A DNA stretch of 64,000 nucleotides from Ascaphus truei (GCA_036426205.1 CM071569.1:2932559-2996558); one strand, 5' to 3'. Positions 34,612 to 46,548 are shown, numbered from the stretch's first letter. Notes: generated by a model not told the origin, from the sequence alone. Translations and numbers: made by a program.

Positions 34612-35560
34612 AACCGAATATCAAATTTACAAATTCCAGCTTTCTCATTCTTTGTTAAACATCTTCCTTATTACCCCTTTTGAATTTATTACTGATCTCT
34701 TGCACCTGTTAAATGAAAAGGTATTTTTGACTGTCCGAGTGAGTCAATGTTCCCTAGATTGAAGGGTCTAAAGAACCTATACTTACTTGTAGCTCCGAAT
34801 TATGACAAACCCCTTCTAAATTGCCCTTTCGAAGCAGTTTTACATTCTTTGCTATTTCTGTAAGCCCTTCTCACATATCTAAACCATGTGGAACAGGTTT
34901 TTTTAGAAGCAATTTTATTACAGTTCTGCCAATTTGTGCATTTTTTTGCAGACTAACTGTATTCTAGTAGCTACGAAAAGTGCCAAAGGCTAAATCGCTT
35001 CTACCAACTCGCATTTTTTTCTCCCCACCTCAAATCAGACAAGGTAGTGGGGGGGGGGGGGAGATGGGGAGTACTATTGTCACACACAACCAGATAAGAA
35101 CCCACAACCTCTGCTATTCAGGGCAGCAATTGTAGCATTAAACTAACCCAAATGCTGGGAAATGTTATTGTCACAGCATTCTTTTGAGCTCTACTACTCA
35201 CACCTGTAGCCCCGTCCCCCCAACTTCCTTTAAAAACAGGTCACTTCCCCTTCCTGGTTGCCAGTTCAATATTCCTTGTGCACAAAAAGGAGCACACCTA
35301 AGAGATATGTGACAGCAGAGTTTTGCGCCATCTGTGGGTTGTGGGTTCTAATTATGTTTGGTTTGACACTGGTACCCCCTTCATCACAAGGGCCCTTAGA
35401 TTTATTGGACATATCTACAATTGGAGATACTATTACATTAGGAAGTCCTCCCAGTGGGATTCAGAAATGTTAGCGACCGGTTCTCTCTCACCTTCCTGCC
35501 CTTTCATAGTGAAAAATCCCCATCTTCTCCCCCTCATAATCAGCAGATCTTCCCCAGCCC
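34612..35560. other. Unassigned sequence with a G run
   Basis: A (G)12 run lies at 35049-35061. No gene-like feature is recognised. Confidence 0.35.
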
Positions 35561-35564
35561 CCCC

Positions 35565-35565
35565 C

Positions 35566-35613
<48 letters not shown>

Positions 35614-35950
35614 GATCTCCCCCAGTCCCCCTCATCATCCTCCCCAGTCCCCCTCATCATCCTCCCCAGTCCCCCTCATCATCCTCACATCTCCCCCAAT
35701 CCCCCTCAGCATCTTCAGATCTCCCCCAGATCTCCCCCAGTCCCCCACAGATCTCAGCCTCAAATCTCCCTCAGATCTCCCGCTCACACCTCCCCCTCAA
35801 CTCCCCCAGTCCCATCACATCTCCCCCTCATCTCCCCCTCACATCTCCCCTAGATCTCCCCCTCACATCTCTCCCTCACATCTCCCATCATATCTCCCCC
35901 AGATCTCCCCCTCACATCTCCCCCTCACATCTCCCCCTCTCCTCCCCCAT
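35565..35950. repeat. (TCA)n microsatellite and C-rich array
   Basis: About 17 TCA/ATC triplets (35567-35612) are followed by CCCAGTCCCCCTCATCATCCT units (35615-35695) and CATCTCCCCCTCA units to about 35945. The long frames here (poly-S, poly-I, poly-D) are products of the triplet array. Confidence 0.95.
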
Positions 35951-37370
35951 GCCTACCTGGGAGATGGCATGCAGCAGCAGAATAATCACTTGAAGCAGGG
36001 CAGGAGAGAGCAGTATGAGGTGAGGAGTGCTCTATCGCAGCAGACAACGGAAATTCCGGGTCAGACAACTAGATGGCGTACCTCCCCTGCTGTCCTGCTC
36101 TGACTGACACAAGTGATTCTACTACCGGCTAATGCACCGGTTCGACGAACTTGGGAAGATCCAGGAACAGGTTTGAATCCCACTACTGAGTCCTCCTCCA
36201 CCACCACGCAAAAAAACTCTATTTCAGGCCCTGGAGGGAGTTAGCACCATCTCAGGTCATTTTGCATCTACAGCAAGTCGAATCCGGACGATCATGCGTT
36301 TTGTTATTTTCTATAGAAGCAGTTTAGCAGATGCGATTTGCAGTAGATAATAGAGAATAGGATTTTTTTCCTCACATTTTATTCTGTGACTTCAGAACAT
36401 ACCAAACTGCGCTATTTGGCAATGACAACTTAGGAGTTACTAGAATAGTTGGATTTGTTTTGCTGAAATAAACTTGTCATATTGAAGACCGAGTGCCTGG
36501 ATCTTGCCTTCTACGAATTACTAGAATAGGCCCCTAAAACTTTGTGATTTACATAGAAATCAAGAGGCCACCGGTGGACTCTGCGGACCAGGGCATTTTT
36601 TGTGTGCAATCATTAGTCTGTTCTCTGTTTTGCTTAAGACAGTTCACTGGCTTACAGTGGAGATATTATATTATCATGCCAAGTCTGAGAATCCTGGGGT
36701 GGGTTTCCACCATCTTACACACACAAAGAAAAAGAAAGAAATTGGCTTTTTTATACAAAGGAATCCTTTTTATGTTTCTAAATATTGAATTAATTAGCTG
36801 ATGCCTTTACAGACTGAGAACAGAACATAGATAAAAATACTCGAGCCTATTGAAATGCTAAATAAGACTTCCTTTCCTTTGCAGATATAGTTTGTTTCCA
36901 AACTTATTTTATGTTACTTTAGGTCTCTAACCTACTTTTGTGTTCCAATTAGTGGAAATACTGTACAGGAGGACAAAGGGCAGTGGTTTAAAGAAACATT
37001 TCAGTGTCTCACAGTAAGAGCGTAAAAATCATGTGCGAGAACTGTTTTTTTTTTTTAAATCCTGCAAAATCAACATATTTTTTTCTAGCAGAAAGCCATG
37101 GTACCACGAAGCGGTAATCCTAAAATAGATATTGAAAGAAAATAAGGAATTGTTTGTTTAGTTACAGTAAGAGCCTTAAAAATCTGGAGAAACACACTGT
37201 TTGATAGATTGGTAATGTAATAAATAAGGTTCTAAAATTTTTTTTGGACAACTAAAACTGGCATAGTTAAAGAGGTATAATGTCCATTACCTCATTGTTT
37301 GTCAAAGGGGCTTGCAGTGCATTGCACAGCTTTCTGTTGATGGCTTCTATGGCAATAGAAGGGTCAAGTC
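35951..37370. other. Unassigned sequence
   Basis: No recognised repeat or coding signal. The 85-codon frame at 36544-36801 has no domain signature. Confidence 0.3.
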
Positions 37371-37890
37371 AGGGGTTTTCAACTTTTTATTGGTTAAGCA
37401 ACCCTATAATTATATTGTGAAATTGAGGAACTCCAACCCTCTCTAATAGCGCGTCTAAGATCAGATGCATTGTAAGGAACCCCAACCCTCTTTAATAGCA
37501 CGCCTCAGATCAGATGCATTGTAAGGAACCCCAACCCTCTGTTATAGCGTGTCTGAGATCAGATGCATTGTAACGAACCCCAACCCTCTCTAATAGCGCG
37601 TCTGAGATCAGATGCACTGCAAGGAACCCTAACTCTCTCTAATAGTGTCTGAGATCAGATGCATTGTATGGAACCCCAACCCTCTCTAATAGCATCTGAG
37701 ATCACATGCATTGTAAGGAACCCCAACCCTCTCGTATAGCGTCTGAGATCAGTCACATTATAAGGAACACCAACCTTCTTTAATAGTATGTCTGAGATCA
37801 GATGTATTGTAAGGAATCCCAACCCTCTCTAATAGTGCGTCTGAGATCAGATGCATTGAAAGGAACCTCAACCCTCTCTAATAGGCAAAC
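37371..37890 (+). repeat. 49-bp minisatellite derived from hAT-like family C
   Basis: Begins as a family C end (CAGGGGTTTTCAACTTTTTATTGGTTAAGCAACCC...), then about ten units of 46-50 bp each read AAGGAACCCCAACCCTCTCT, AATAGCGCGTCTGAGATCAG and ATGCATTGT. The last unit stops at AATAGG and no right end follows. The single-copy form of the unit is inside the element at 21879-22060. Confidence 0.9.
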
Positions 37891-38429
37891 TAAAAAAACA
37901 AGCAGAAAAATACATAGCAATTAAATAAAAACAAACACCAAAAATACATAGCAATTATATAAAAGCAAACACCAAAAATACATAGCAATTAAATAAAAAC
38001 TCAAAAAATGCATTACTTGTCACTGTTTATCTACAGCCGAAAGAGGCATAGATAAACACTTTGGCAGTCAATGGTCAAATTGAAAAACATACAATCCATG
38101 TGTTTCTTACCTTTGACATCTTCATCCTCCGATTCCGAGTCCAGCAGCAACAGCAGGAACCTATTGGCTCTTGACACAATGTTGTGGTAAGATCTTCTTT
38201 CTTCTTTCTTTTCTTCTTTATTTGTTATACAATGCAATGGGGTGGATGTTGTCCCATCATCTTCTTGCCTTCAAATGAGATAGGACAGACCTTAAATAAG
38301 GCCTGTGATGTCCCATTTGAGTGTCAAATGGTACACTCCCAATCTGATTGGCTGGTGTACCATGTGACACGGAATCGGAGGGTGAAGACGTCAATTTAAT
38401 TTAATTGCTATGTATATTTGCTGCTTGTT
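37891..38429. other. Unassigned; short tandem and S/E/D-rich minus frame
   Basis: 37905-38010 holds three repeats of AAATACATAGCAATTA. A minus frame at about 38105-38165 reads LLLLDSESEDED, too short and isolated to call a gene. Confidence 0.35.
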
Positions 38430-38855
38430 TTTTTTATGTTGCCCATTGACTGTCATAGTAGCAAACCATGCCCTTATTATATGGGTATGGTGTACCACTG
38501 TGCCAATCATTTGGTTTATTGGCATTTTTTTAATGACATATAATGTCTTTTATTCAGTGCTTATTTTTTTTTATTGGTAGATTGCTTATTCATTGCCATA
38601 GGGGCATAACATACTTATATTATGGGCATGGTTTACCACTGTGCCAATCAATGGGTAGAGCAGGAGGGTGGAGGTAGTTGCCCCCGGGAGGGTTGTTAGG
38701 TGTCCCGGGTGGGTAACCCCTAAGTTACTAACTGCTAAGGTGATTAAGGGGATAGTGGCTATTCATTTTTTCTATTGTTATGTTGCTGCCCATGGAGGAC
38801 AGAGAGGACGGGAGGAAGACAATGATGGCCTTCATCCTGGCAGGGGTAGGTAGAA
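38430..38855 (+). repeat. Third copy of composite repeat
   Basis: Contains a decayed palindrome GGGTAACCCCTAAGTTAC...GTGATTAAGGGG (38713-38753) and then the phrase GGAAGACAATGATGGCCTTC (38813-38832), in the same order as in the copy at 30742-30893. Confidence 0.6.
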
Positions 38856-39039
38856 CTTAAATTAACTTTTTTGCTGCCTGGATAATGCCAGTTCTGCTTT
38901 TTGTACCCAAGGTCATTTCAAGCTTCCATCTTAATCAAGAGCTAATTCTACCTTCATTTTGCCCAAAACCTGGAAATTACAAATGGACTCTCCAGGAAAA
39001 GAAAATTAGAAGAAGTTAGGTAACAATTTTCTATTTTCT

Positions 39040-39511
39040 TGATTATAGCGTTCATGAGGAGGGCCTGGGGAACCTCTACTTTGAGAAACGGCATTGGTGT
39101 CAGGTAGCTTTGAGGAATCCACAGGGAGAGACGGATTCAGAACAGAGATCTGGATTAGGAGAGTGTCTAGATGTGAGCCTGAGTCAGAACCGTAAAGTAG
39201 ACAGGATGCAAGCCGGAGTCGTAACCAGGAATCAGGATCAATAGAGTAGTCAGATGCAAGCCAGAGTCGGAACCAGGTTTTAAGATAGCCGAGAACTGAA
39301 CCAGCAAGCTGGGACAGCAACAGCACTGCAGCACAGTGGTCAGGAGCAACACAATTTTACACTGGCATACTAGCAAGTCAGTTGTGAAGCAAGATATGTT
39401 GGACAGGGGCACCTTTTATAGGCAGTAGAGAAGCCAGGTGATGATGTCACCGCAGCTGTCCACCGCATGGCCCGCACACACTGGCACAAACCCCTCCTGT
39501 GAGGCCTTACA
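39040..39511 (-). mobile_element. Gypsy-type LTR fragment
   Basis: On the minus strand it starts TGTAAGGCCTCACAGGAGG at 39511, has a TATAAAAGG box at about 39414-39422, and then contains two or three diverged units of TCCGACTCTGGCTTGCATC (39180-39275), a composition typical of amphibian Gypsy LTRs. The 3' end is not clear. Confidence 0.55.
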
Positions 39512-40380
39512 ATTGGGACTCTTCACTAATCCTTTTGGCATCTACTTCTAGTTGAATAATATAAATCTGTCCCAATGTTTCTCCTTTTTCACCTAGACAC
39601 TTCTCCCTTTTACCAGCGCAGTAGAGGAGAAGATCATAGTGTTTCACTTGAAAAAGTTACCACGGTTAGCATGAATTTCTTTGCACTTCAGCTTCTCTAT
39701 TTCTTTCCTATGTTTGAAATGACAAATGTGTAATAGCGGCCCCTGCCCTGACTACAACTAAGACTGAAACCTATTTTTATTACATTTTTGAATTGTAGAA
39801 CATGTATTTATCCAGGTAAAAAGTATTTGAAGACTGATATTTTACTGGTCCAAAAGAATACATTATATATGATAACGTATACAAGAACAAAATAATATGG
39901 CTTGCACAAAACAAAGAAGACAATAAAAGTAAAGCAGTAAACTACAGTAGCAGCACAAGTAAACAGAACAGCAGGAGGTCATGTCCTTAAATTACATACC
40001 GTAGCGTTATGTCATCAAGAGTCACCAAATAAAAAAAGAAATATATTATCAAACACGAAAGAAAATATTGTGTTTGAACTTAAAACTTGAAATATTTATT
40101 GGAATAAAATTGTTGTTCATGTCTAGCGGGACTGTGATAAAGCATCCTGATAAAAGTCCTTTAAGACCTGGGTTTTCTTTCAAAACATGTAAATAATTAA
40201 CATGTAATGTTGTATTCCTGGTGTGCATTGAGATTATATATTAATGACCCAAAGTTATCAAAGCAACTAAAGAAATATACATTTGTGGATACGAAAGTAA
40301 AAGATAACAGGATGTATATAACAATATACATCCCAAGAGGATCAAAAAGACTCGCTCATATGGCGAGCACTCAATGTTGG
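39512..40380. other. Unassigned AT-rich sequence
   Basis: No gene-like or recognisable repeat family signal. Confidence 0.3.
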
Positions 40381-40882
40381 AGTGTAATAGTAAGACTCAC
40401 AGTGGTCTATCAGATCAATACTGTTGATAGGGCAAAGTATCACAGGCTATTATATATTATATGTTATTATATGATAGACTTTATATCACTACTGAGCTGG
40501 TCTATACTATCTGGTAACAAAGATTTACAAATTATATCTCTGATACTCCCTTGCCTTAAATTACATCCATTGAGATTCTTTATCTTAAAGGCTTAAAGGG
40601 ATACTTACCTGCGTGTCTTGGAATATCTATATTATTAAATTAGACGTCTGTGGATAGCAATTTACCCTATATACTATCTTGATACTAATTGATCTATTGC
40701 TTACATTACCACTTCATAATGGGGTTATTTTAATGTTTGAATGTTGTATATGTGTTTTTAACTTGAATATTATTTGATTAAAACTTTATTATTTTTCCTA
40801 GCTTTTTCCGGTCACGATAGGCCTACTTTGCCCTATCAACAGTATTGATCTGATAGACCACTGTGAGTCTTACTATTACACT
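40381..40882. repeat. Perfect 59-bp inverted repeat with 384-bp spacer
   Basis: 40381-40439 (starting AGTGTAATAGTAAGACTCAC) is the exact reverse complement of 40824-40882 (ending GTGAGTCTTACTATTACACT). The spacer is AT-rich, without a recognisable ORF. Perfect identity suggests a young insertion or ongoing homogenisation. Confidence 0.95.
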
Positions 40883-40929
40883 GGCGCTGGGCCCACTTCT
40901 CAGTTGCCGGGTCCGGGTAGCTGAAAACC

Positions 40930-40980
40930 TGCCGGGTAATGCCGGGTAATGCCGGGTAATGCCGGGTAATGCCGGGTAAT
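40930..40980 (+). repeat. 10-bp tandem repeat
   Basis: Five identical GCCGGGTAAT units, 40931-40980. Confidence 0.95.
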
Positions 40981-41222
40981 TCCGGTACTTGGTACATCAC
41001 TACTGTATATCCATTTTCATGTATTTGTGTACTTTTCCAATATAAGGCATTTGTAGTACTACAAGGCTTGTATACAGCATTGAAACCAATATTCCTCCAA
41101 TCCTGTACCATTTTGACATTACCGCTCCCCTTTTATGCTGTTGTTTTCCCAAATTAGACATATAGATTTACTCTGATTTAGTAGTTCTGACTGACAAACT
41201 TCCCATCTGTTCTCTATCTAAT

Positions 41223-41952
41223 TGTGAGGACTCGGGAATCGCGCAAGACGCCGATGCACGCGCAGCCTCTCACCCTCTGCTCCGGCACCCGTTGCCGCTC
41301 CTCCGGAATCCTGCGCTCTCACGCGCGCCTGCTGCGCATTGGATTGGTTCCTGGTCGCATCGCACGTCATCGGCTCCCAAGCGACGTGTCAAGCAAAATC
41401 AGCTTTTAACAGCCTCACCTGCCATAGCATCTTCCCAGTCTATCGCTGCCCTTGTGGAGGCTGCGCCTCTGCACCACCCCCCATGGGGATTGGTTCCTTC
41501 TGCCTATATATGCTCAGCTGTGCCACTGGCACTTTGGCTGAGCATAGTTTCTTGTTCCCTGTGCTTGCCTCTCCTGTCTGCTAGATCCCTGCCTTGCCCT
41601 GCCTTGTGATTTCCCGTGTACTGATCCGGCTTGCTTTTGGACTACCGCTTCTCTGGACTACTGATCTCGGCTTTCCTCGACCATCCGTCACTCTCCTACC
41701 CTGACCTTGGCTTACCTCCATCTACGATCCGGACCTCTCTTACACCGATCTAAGCTATACCTCCATCTACGATCCGGACCTCTCCTGCACTGACCTCGGC
41801 AAGTATATGACAACTCTGATCTCTCCTACCCCGACCTGGCTGCCAAGACCACTCTACATTCCGGACGCGACCCCTGTGTCTGTGGCTGGTGTTTGCCCAT
41901 TCCCATCTCAGTATCGGGGTCTCGTCTAGTCTGTGGTGAGCACGGCGTAACA
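41223..41952 (+). mobile_element. Solo LTR, Ty3/Gypsy-type
   Basis: Begins TGTGAGGACTCGGG and ends GGCGTAACA. Flanks CTAAT (41218-41222) and CTTAT (41953-41957) match at 4 of 5, consistent with a 5-bp target duplication. CTATATATGCTC at about 41502-41513 would be the TATA box. The region after it has CCTCGACC, CTCCTACCCTGACC and TACCTCCATCTACGATCCGG repeats shared in style with the LTR at 12829. No internal retrotransposon region is attached. Confidence 0.8.
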
Positions 41953-42245
41953 CTTATGTCCTACGTAGTCATAACCTACAAGTGAATCCTTGAGGTCTTT
42001 ACTAGTATGGCGGCGATTGTGGGTAAGGAGGTGGCTGCCATTTGCACTAGTCCCATGTTTGGACTAAGTGTTTGTAGGACAGCCTTCCCCCTTCATGATA
42101 GCATAGGTGAGTCCAATGCAAAGAATGGCTCCAATTGTTACTGTAGGCTAAAAAACACTGGCATTCATGATTCCAGGTCCCACGGATTACGTGATTTTGG
42201 TTTGCGCTCCATGGTAGTGAAACCTGTAAAAGATCAAATGCAATA

Positions 42246-43330
42246 TCAGTTCTTAGCAGTGTAAGGAAGATACAATTTATATTGATCCACATATACCCAT
42301 TTTTCTTTATTCCTTGTTTTAAAGTGTTTACGCCTCATGGGATGCTCTTCTGTTGCTTTTAGACCCTTGAGTTGTTCTCTTGTTACTTTAACCCCTTGCT
42401 CACTGAGTGTCAGCAGGACTGTGTGTGGACAATTTGCCTCTAAAGGGTATGTTTGGGCACAATTTTTCATCACAACCTTATCTCTCACTTTAAGACAGAA
42501 CCGTGGCTTTGTATTGAGTTTCTCAAAGGGAGCCATATGGTATTTTGGCCAGCAAAATGCAAGTATTTTGATACAATACCTGTTCTTGTAGCTGTTTCAC
42601 AAACAGATCCCTAGCAAATGCCTCTTTCACAGGAGAAGAGAGTGATAGGTCTGCTGGGTGTCAGAGATTAATTTCTTTACCTGTTATTAGCTGGTAAAGG
42701 GGGAGCCGTGTACTTTTACTTGCACTTCCCCTAATGTCCATTAGAATGGCTGGAAGGTAAAATAACCAAACGATTCACACGCTCCAACATCCCTGATGAT
42801 TGGGGATGGTAAGGGACATAAAAACGCTGCTGGATCCCCAACAGGTTACACTCCTCTTATAGTATGGACCGAGTAAAGTGGTTCCCCTGTCACAATAAAC
42901 TACTTTAGGGAATACTTGTTCCCAGAAAACTTTTAGCTGTACCTTTAACATTCTCTCCCTTTACTGGAAGGGTCTCTACCCATTTGGAAAAGATGTCCAT
43001 GATCACCAACAGATACCTGTTGCCTCCTGGGGTGGTAGGGAGTGATCCTAAAAAAATCAATTTGAGGATTACACCATCATCCCTAAAAGACTGGAATTTT
43101 GGCCAGTACTAGCCCTTTGACCTACGGTTAATCTGAGCACAGATTAAACATCCCTGCAAAATCTCCTGTACTGAACCCTATATATTCCCCCACTAATATT
43201 TGTTTTTTTTAGTGTTCTGGTAGTGATGTCCTTCCCAATATGACCCATTAGCCTGTGATTTTCTTTGGCTAGGTCCTTTGAACAATTGCAGGTGGGATGT
43301 ACAGTATTTAAGTCACCCATCCTCTTTCCT
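42246..43330 (-). pseudogene. Endogenous retrovirus pol: integrase remnant
   Basis: Read from high to low coordinates. A zinc-binding part has HRLMGH (about 43240-43258), then CLICAQ after a frameshift (about 43133-43155). The catalytic core reads VIMDIFSKWVE (about 42970-43005), and YHPQSSGMLERVNR (about 42770-42815) holds the conserved glutamate. The second catalytic aspartate region is disrupted by a stop next to QGNHFT. A C-terminal open frame (42536-42246) resembles the SH3-like integrase end, with TYPLEANCPHTVLLTL. Integrase joins viral DNA to host DNA; this copy is inactivated by stops and shifts. It resembles gamma/epsilon-type retroviral pol more than Gypsy, by inference. Confidence 0.82.
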
Positions 43331-43554
43331 AAATAGCATCCCTTCTTTTAACTAATAGTTTGGATCACAATCTCCATTTTCGAGCTTGTTTATTATTTTG
43401 AGCAGCTCTACATCTTTTTCTTGTTCTGTCTGCAGTGACACTTGTGGAGTTTTACTGACAAAAATGACCTCATACAGCTGTTCATGTGTTATATCAAACT
43501 CATGGAGTTCCCATGCTTACTGACCTTCCTCCTCATTATAGGAGAGAAGGAGAA

Positions 43555-43790
43555 AGGAGGAGTGGCTCGGTGAGTAAAGATACTGACTGGCACTGAGTTT
43601 GAAGCAGGGGAACCTTGTGTCAGCTCCTTGTGACCTTGGGTAAGTCTCTTTATCTCCCTGTGCCTCAGGCACAAAAAACATAGATTGAAAGCTCTATGGA
43701 GCAGGGACTGTGTCTACAAAATGTCTCTGTAAAGAGCTACGTAAAACTAGCAGCGCTATTCAAGAACAAACTATTAATTAATTATAGCAT
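43555..43790 (+). mobile_element. tRNA-type SINE copy (inside ERV)
   Basis: A tRNA-like head (GGCTCGGTGAGTAAAGATAC as box A region) is followed by TCCTTGTGACCTTGGGTAAG, CTCCCTGTGCCTCAGGCAC and AGATTGAAAGCTCTATGGAG, and an AT-rich tail at about 43770-43790. The box B area is shortened (GGAACCTTGTGTC). The order and phrases are MIR-like. It lies within the ERV pol relic. Confidence 0.8.
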
Positions 43791-44313
43791 GGTATCCAGG
43801 GGGGATTGGGCTGTCAGGATACGGGGCAAATGCCCGGTGGACCGACGGGGCCACAGACGTGCTTTGGCAGGTAAGTGAAATGCTTGGGCCACATTCCACT
43901 TCCAATCCGCTCCTGATGGTGCCCACCTCTAACCTGTGATCGCTGAACTTTTTGCTAACTAATCTGCCCTACTGTTGTGCTTAGCGTGATGGTTAACACA
44001 CCGTTTGTCTTCTGGTGAACTTTTACTTTGATCAGAGCCACCCTTAGGGGGTCTTTCTTACCCTGATCCCAAATTTGCTGTAGCTTTTAAAACTTTAACA
44101 TGCCCTACAGCAAATTAGGCGGAGCCAAAGGTGGCATGTCGACAGCGTGACGTGACGTCGCGCGTCATTGCAACACATCGCCATGACAATGTGACGGTGC
44201 AGAAGGAATGCCACTCCACATAAGGGAAGACCCCCCAGCGCGCGCTCAAACTAACACACGCACCTCCCACAGCTACACACACACCTTTTAATATCAGCCT
44301 TCCCTCATGTCCA

Positions 44314-44673
44314 TTACCTCCTTATATCCACCTTCTGCTGTTCATACCTTCCTCCCCCCACCCCCAGTGTACTGGGTGGGGGGAAGCCCTGCTTCATATA
44401 TTTGTTCTGGGCCCAGCAATTTCTGTTGGCGTCTCTGCTCCTGTGTCTTAGCTTGATGAATTTCCCCACACTTATATCTTCCCCTTTATAGTGCATTACC
44501 GGAGGAAGCACATATTTGCATTTTGTGTTCCTATGTATAAGGTCTACCAGCCATGTGGTTATCCTTTGGGAGGACACTCCACTCATGTTTTTCTCAATCA
44601 GCATCTTAATGGGTGTGAGCGGAGTCTGCACTGTTAGGTCTCCGAACCCTACCACATGGTCTGTGACTAACAC
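44314..44673 (-). pseudogene. ERV pol: RT connection region
   Basis: An open minus frame of 119 codons. Its start matches the connection between RT and RNase H of retroviral pol: LTVQTPLTPIKMLIEK followed by VSSQRITTWLVDLI. No RNase H catalytic residues can be identified in the second half, which becomes low in similarity. It lies between the RT palm at 45652-46191 and integrase at 42246-43330, in the expected order and on the same strand. Confidence 0.6.
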
Positions 44674-44876
44674 TGTCCAATGTACTGCTAACAGAGTCCA
44701 TGTACAGTCATCATATCCCTTCTCTATGCAGTCAGTACTCTAGTGAAGTATCCGATTGGTACCCACTGTCCTTGTCACTCTTGCAGCAGAACTGCAGTGA
44801 TTGCATCTGTATGGCAAACGCCGATTTGGGTCTGAATTTTGAAGGACGGGAACTTGTTTATTATTTATTTTAAATA

Positions 44877-45124
44877 ATAATAATAATAATAGCATATTCT
44901 TGTATAGCGCTGCTAGTTGTACGCAGTGCTTTACAGAGACATTTTGCAGGCTGAGGTTCCTGCCCTGTGGAGCTTACAATCTATTTTTTGGTGCCTGAGG
45001 CACAGGGAGATAAAGTGACTTGCCCAAGGTCACAAGGAGCCGACACCGGGAATTGAACCAGGCTCCCCTGCTTCACACTCCCAGTGCCAGTCAGTGTCTT
45101 TACTCACTGAGCCGCTCCTTCTCC
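44877..45124 (-). mobile_element. tRNA-type SINE copy (inside ERV), near full length
   Basis: The minus strand runs from GGAGCGGCTCAGTGAGTAAA (head) through GGTTCAATTCCCGG (box B, about 45048-45062), CTCCTTGTGACCTTGGGCAAG and TGTGCCTCAGGCAC, to AGATTGTAAGCTCCACAGGGCA and a terminal (ATT)n tail at 44877-44892. The tail resembles the 3' UTR of the L2 copy at 5650-6260. It inserted in the ERV pol relic. Confidence 0.88.
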
Positions 45125-45139
45125 ACTACTCACAGAGAA

Positions 45140-45640
45140 ATTCAGTATTAGAGCATGTGTAGGAAGTCATGGAGGACACACATCCCAGACCTAAAAGAAA
45201 ACATATAGGGGAATGACGAGGAAGACCAACAAAAGGTGGGAAACATGAATGGGAACATGAAAGCTGACTGCAAGAATATTAGGGTCTGTTTGCAATATTT
45301 TGTTTAAAAAGGAAGGTTTTAATTCATTTCTGAATGGAAGCAAAGCTTCCAGATTTCTTAAAGCAGCACAAAGCTTATTCCACAGTCTTGGGGCAGTTCT
45401 TGAAAAATCTCTCCCTGCAACTTTATTGACCTTAAACTGAGGCTCAATCAGTTGAGGGGCGATGACAGATCTAAGGGCCCAATTGGGGGAGTTAGTGATT
45501 ATGAATACTGAATGTATGGGGGTCTAGTCCATGGATAGCCATAAAGGTAAGAGTCAAGATCTTAAAATGTTACAATGCCAATTTTAAACTGGTAAATCCC
45601 TTGACTTGATCCATGGTAAGGGATCTTTATCGCAATCTTT
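45140..45640 (-). repeat. L2/SINE-like unassigned repeat
   Basis: Contains CTTATTCCACAGTCTTGGGGCAG (plus about 45378-45400), a phrase like those in LINE C-terminus-derived repeats. A further 33-base stretch (about 45448-45480, CAATCAGTTGAGGGGCGATG...) recurs at about 56743-56775. It separates the ERV RT part from the connection part, so it is probably another insertion. Confidence 0.4.
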
Positions 45641-45651
45641 TTCTCCCCCCT

Positions 45652-46191
45652 TTATAAGGTTGTACAAGGGTCTAGCTTTATCTGCAAAACCTTCTCAGCC
45701 CTAGACATTGGCGGAGGGCTGTACGTGTCAGTGGTCAACGTCATTTCTGAATCAATTGTGTTTTGTGGGGGGCTGGAATTCTCCCCACAACTTGAATGAC
45801 CACCCCAAGAAATGACACTGATTCTCTGAGCAGCTATGCTTTGTGCAGGATTCAAATGAAGTCCTGCTTTGTGGGTTAAAGTTAGCAGTTCTTCGAGGCA
45901 ATGAATAGTGCTGCTCTTTCAGGCTGTTTGTAAAAGTACATTATCCACATACTGCACAATACAATCTAGCTGTGAAAAGTTGCTTAGGATCTCAACCAGA
46001 CACTGATGAAAAAATGTGGGGCTAAAATGAAAACCCTGCGGTAAGGCAGGGAAAGTGTACTGTTTGTCTTGAAAAGTAAATGCTAATGTACTGGGTATCA
46101 TCGTGTACAGGAACAGAATAAAAAACATTGCTGACGTCCATGCAGCTATAACAGGTGGCATTAGGGTTAATTTAGATATTGTCATGCACAC
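45652..46191 (-). pseudogene. ERV pol: reverse transcriptase palm remnant
   Basis: The frame from 46191 carries the retroviral RT segment FAFTFQDKQYTFPALPQGFH-like order: a substrate-binding LPQGF (about 46040), then SPTFFHQCL, and YVDN (about 45940) where active enzymes have YVDD. One in-frame stop follows at about 45922-45924. Coding continues in the same frame with LEELLTLTHKAGLHLNPAQ to a stop at 45652. RT would copy the viral RNA; loss of the second catalytic aspartate plus the stop make this copy inactive. It is the upstream part of the ERV pol relic on this strand. Confidence 0.87.
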
Positions 46192-46548
46192 TTGCCATCA
46201 CATTGGCTTCTGGCGGGATCACATTATTCAGTGCACGGTAGTTGACTCCTGCAGACCAGGAACTCAGGAACTCGTCACGAAGGAGAAACATCTGTGTTCC
46301 CTGGATTACTGAAACCGGAAGTGCTGATCGAGCGCTCACATGAGACACCGAGAGACGCCGTAAGGCAGTGGTAGCGGTGAGATCGCGGTGAGGTTTTCAC
46401 TTCGGAGATTTTCTCCAATTTGTTTTAAAAGGTTATTTCTATGTGAGTGCGCATTTTTAAAATGTGTCCAGATAACGTTTTTGTTTATACAGTACTATCT
46501 GCACTATTGCATTTTCTCCGCTTTCCCCCCCCCGAGATTAATTGCACT
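46192..46548. other. Unassigned
   Basis: Possibly more of the ERV, but no block is recognised. A C run lies at 46526-46533. Confidence 0.3.

Noticed and set aside
35454..35993. 179-codon plus frame with poly-I/poly-S
   Set aside because: Produced by the ATC triplet run and C-rich units.
38031..38237. Acidic SESEDED minus frame as host exon
   Set aside because: Too short; no splice-site support beyond chance and no matching exon nearby.
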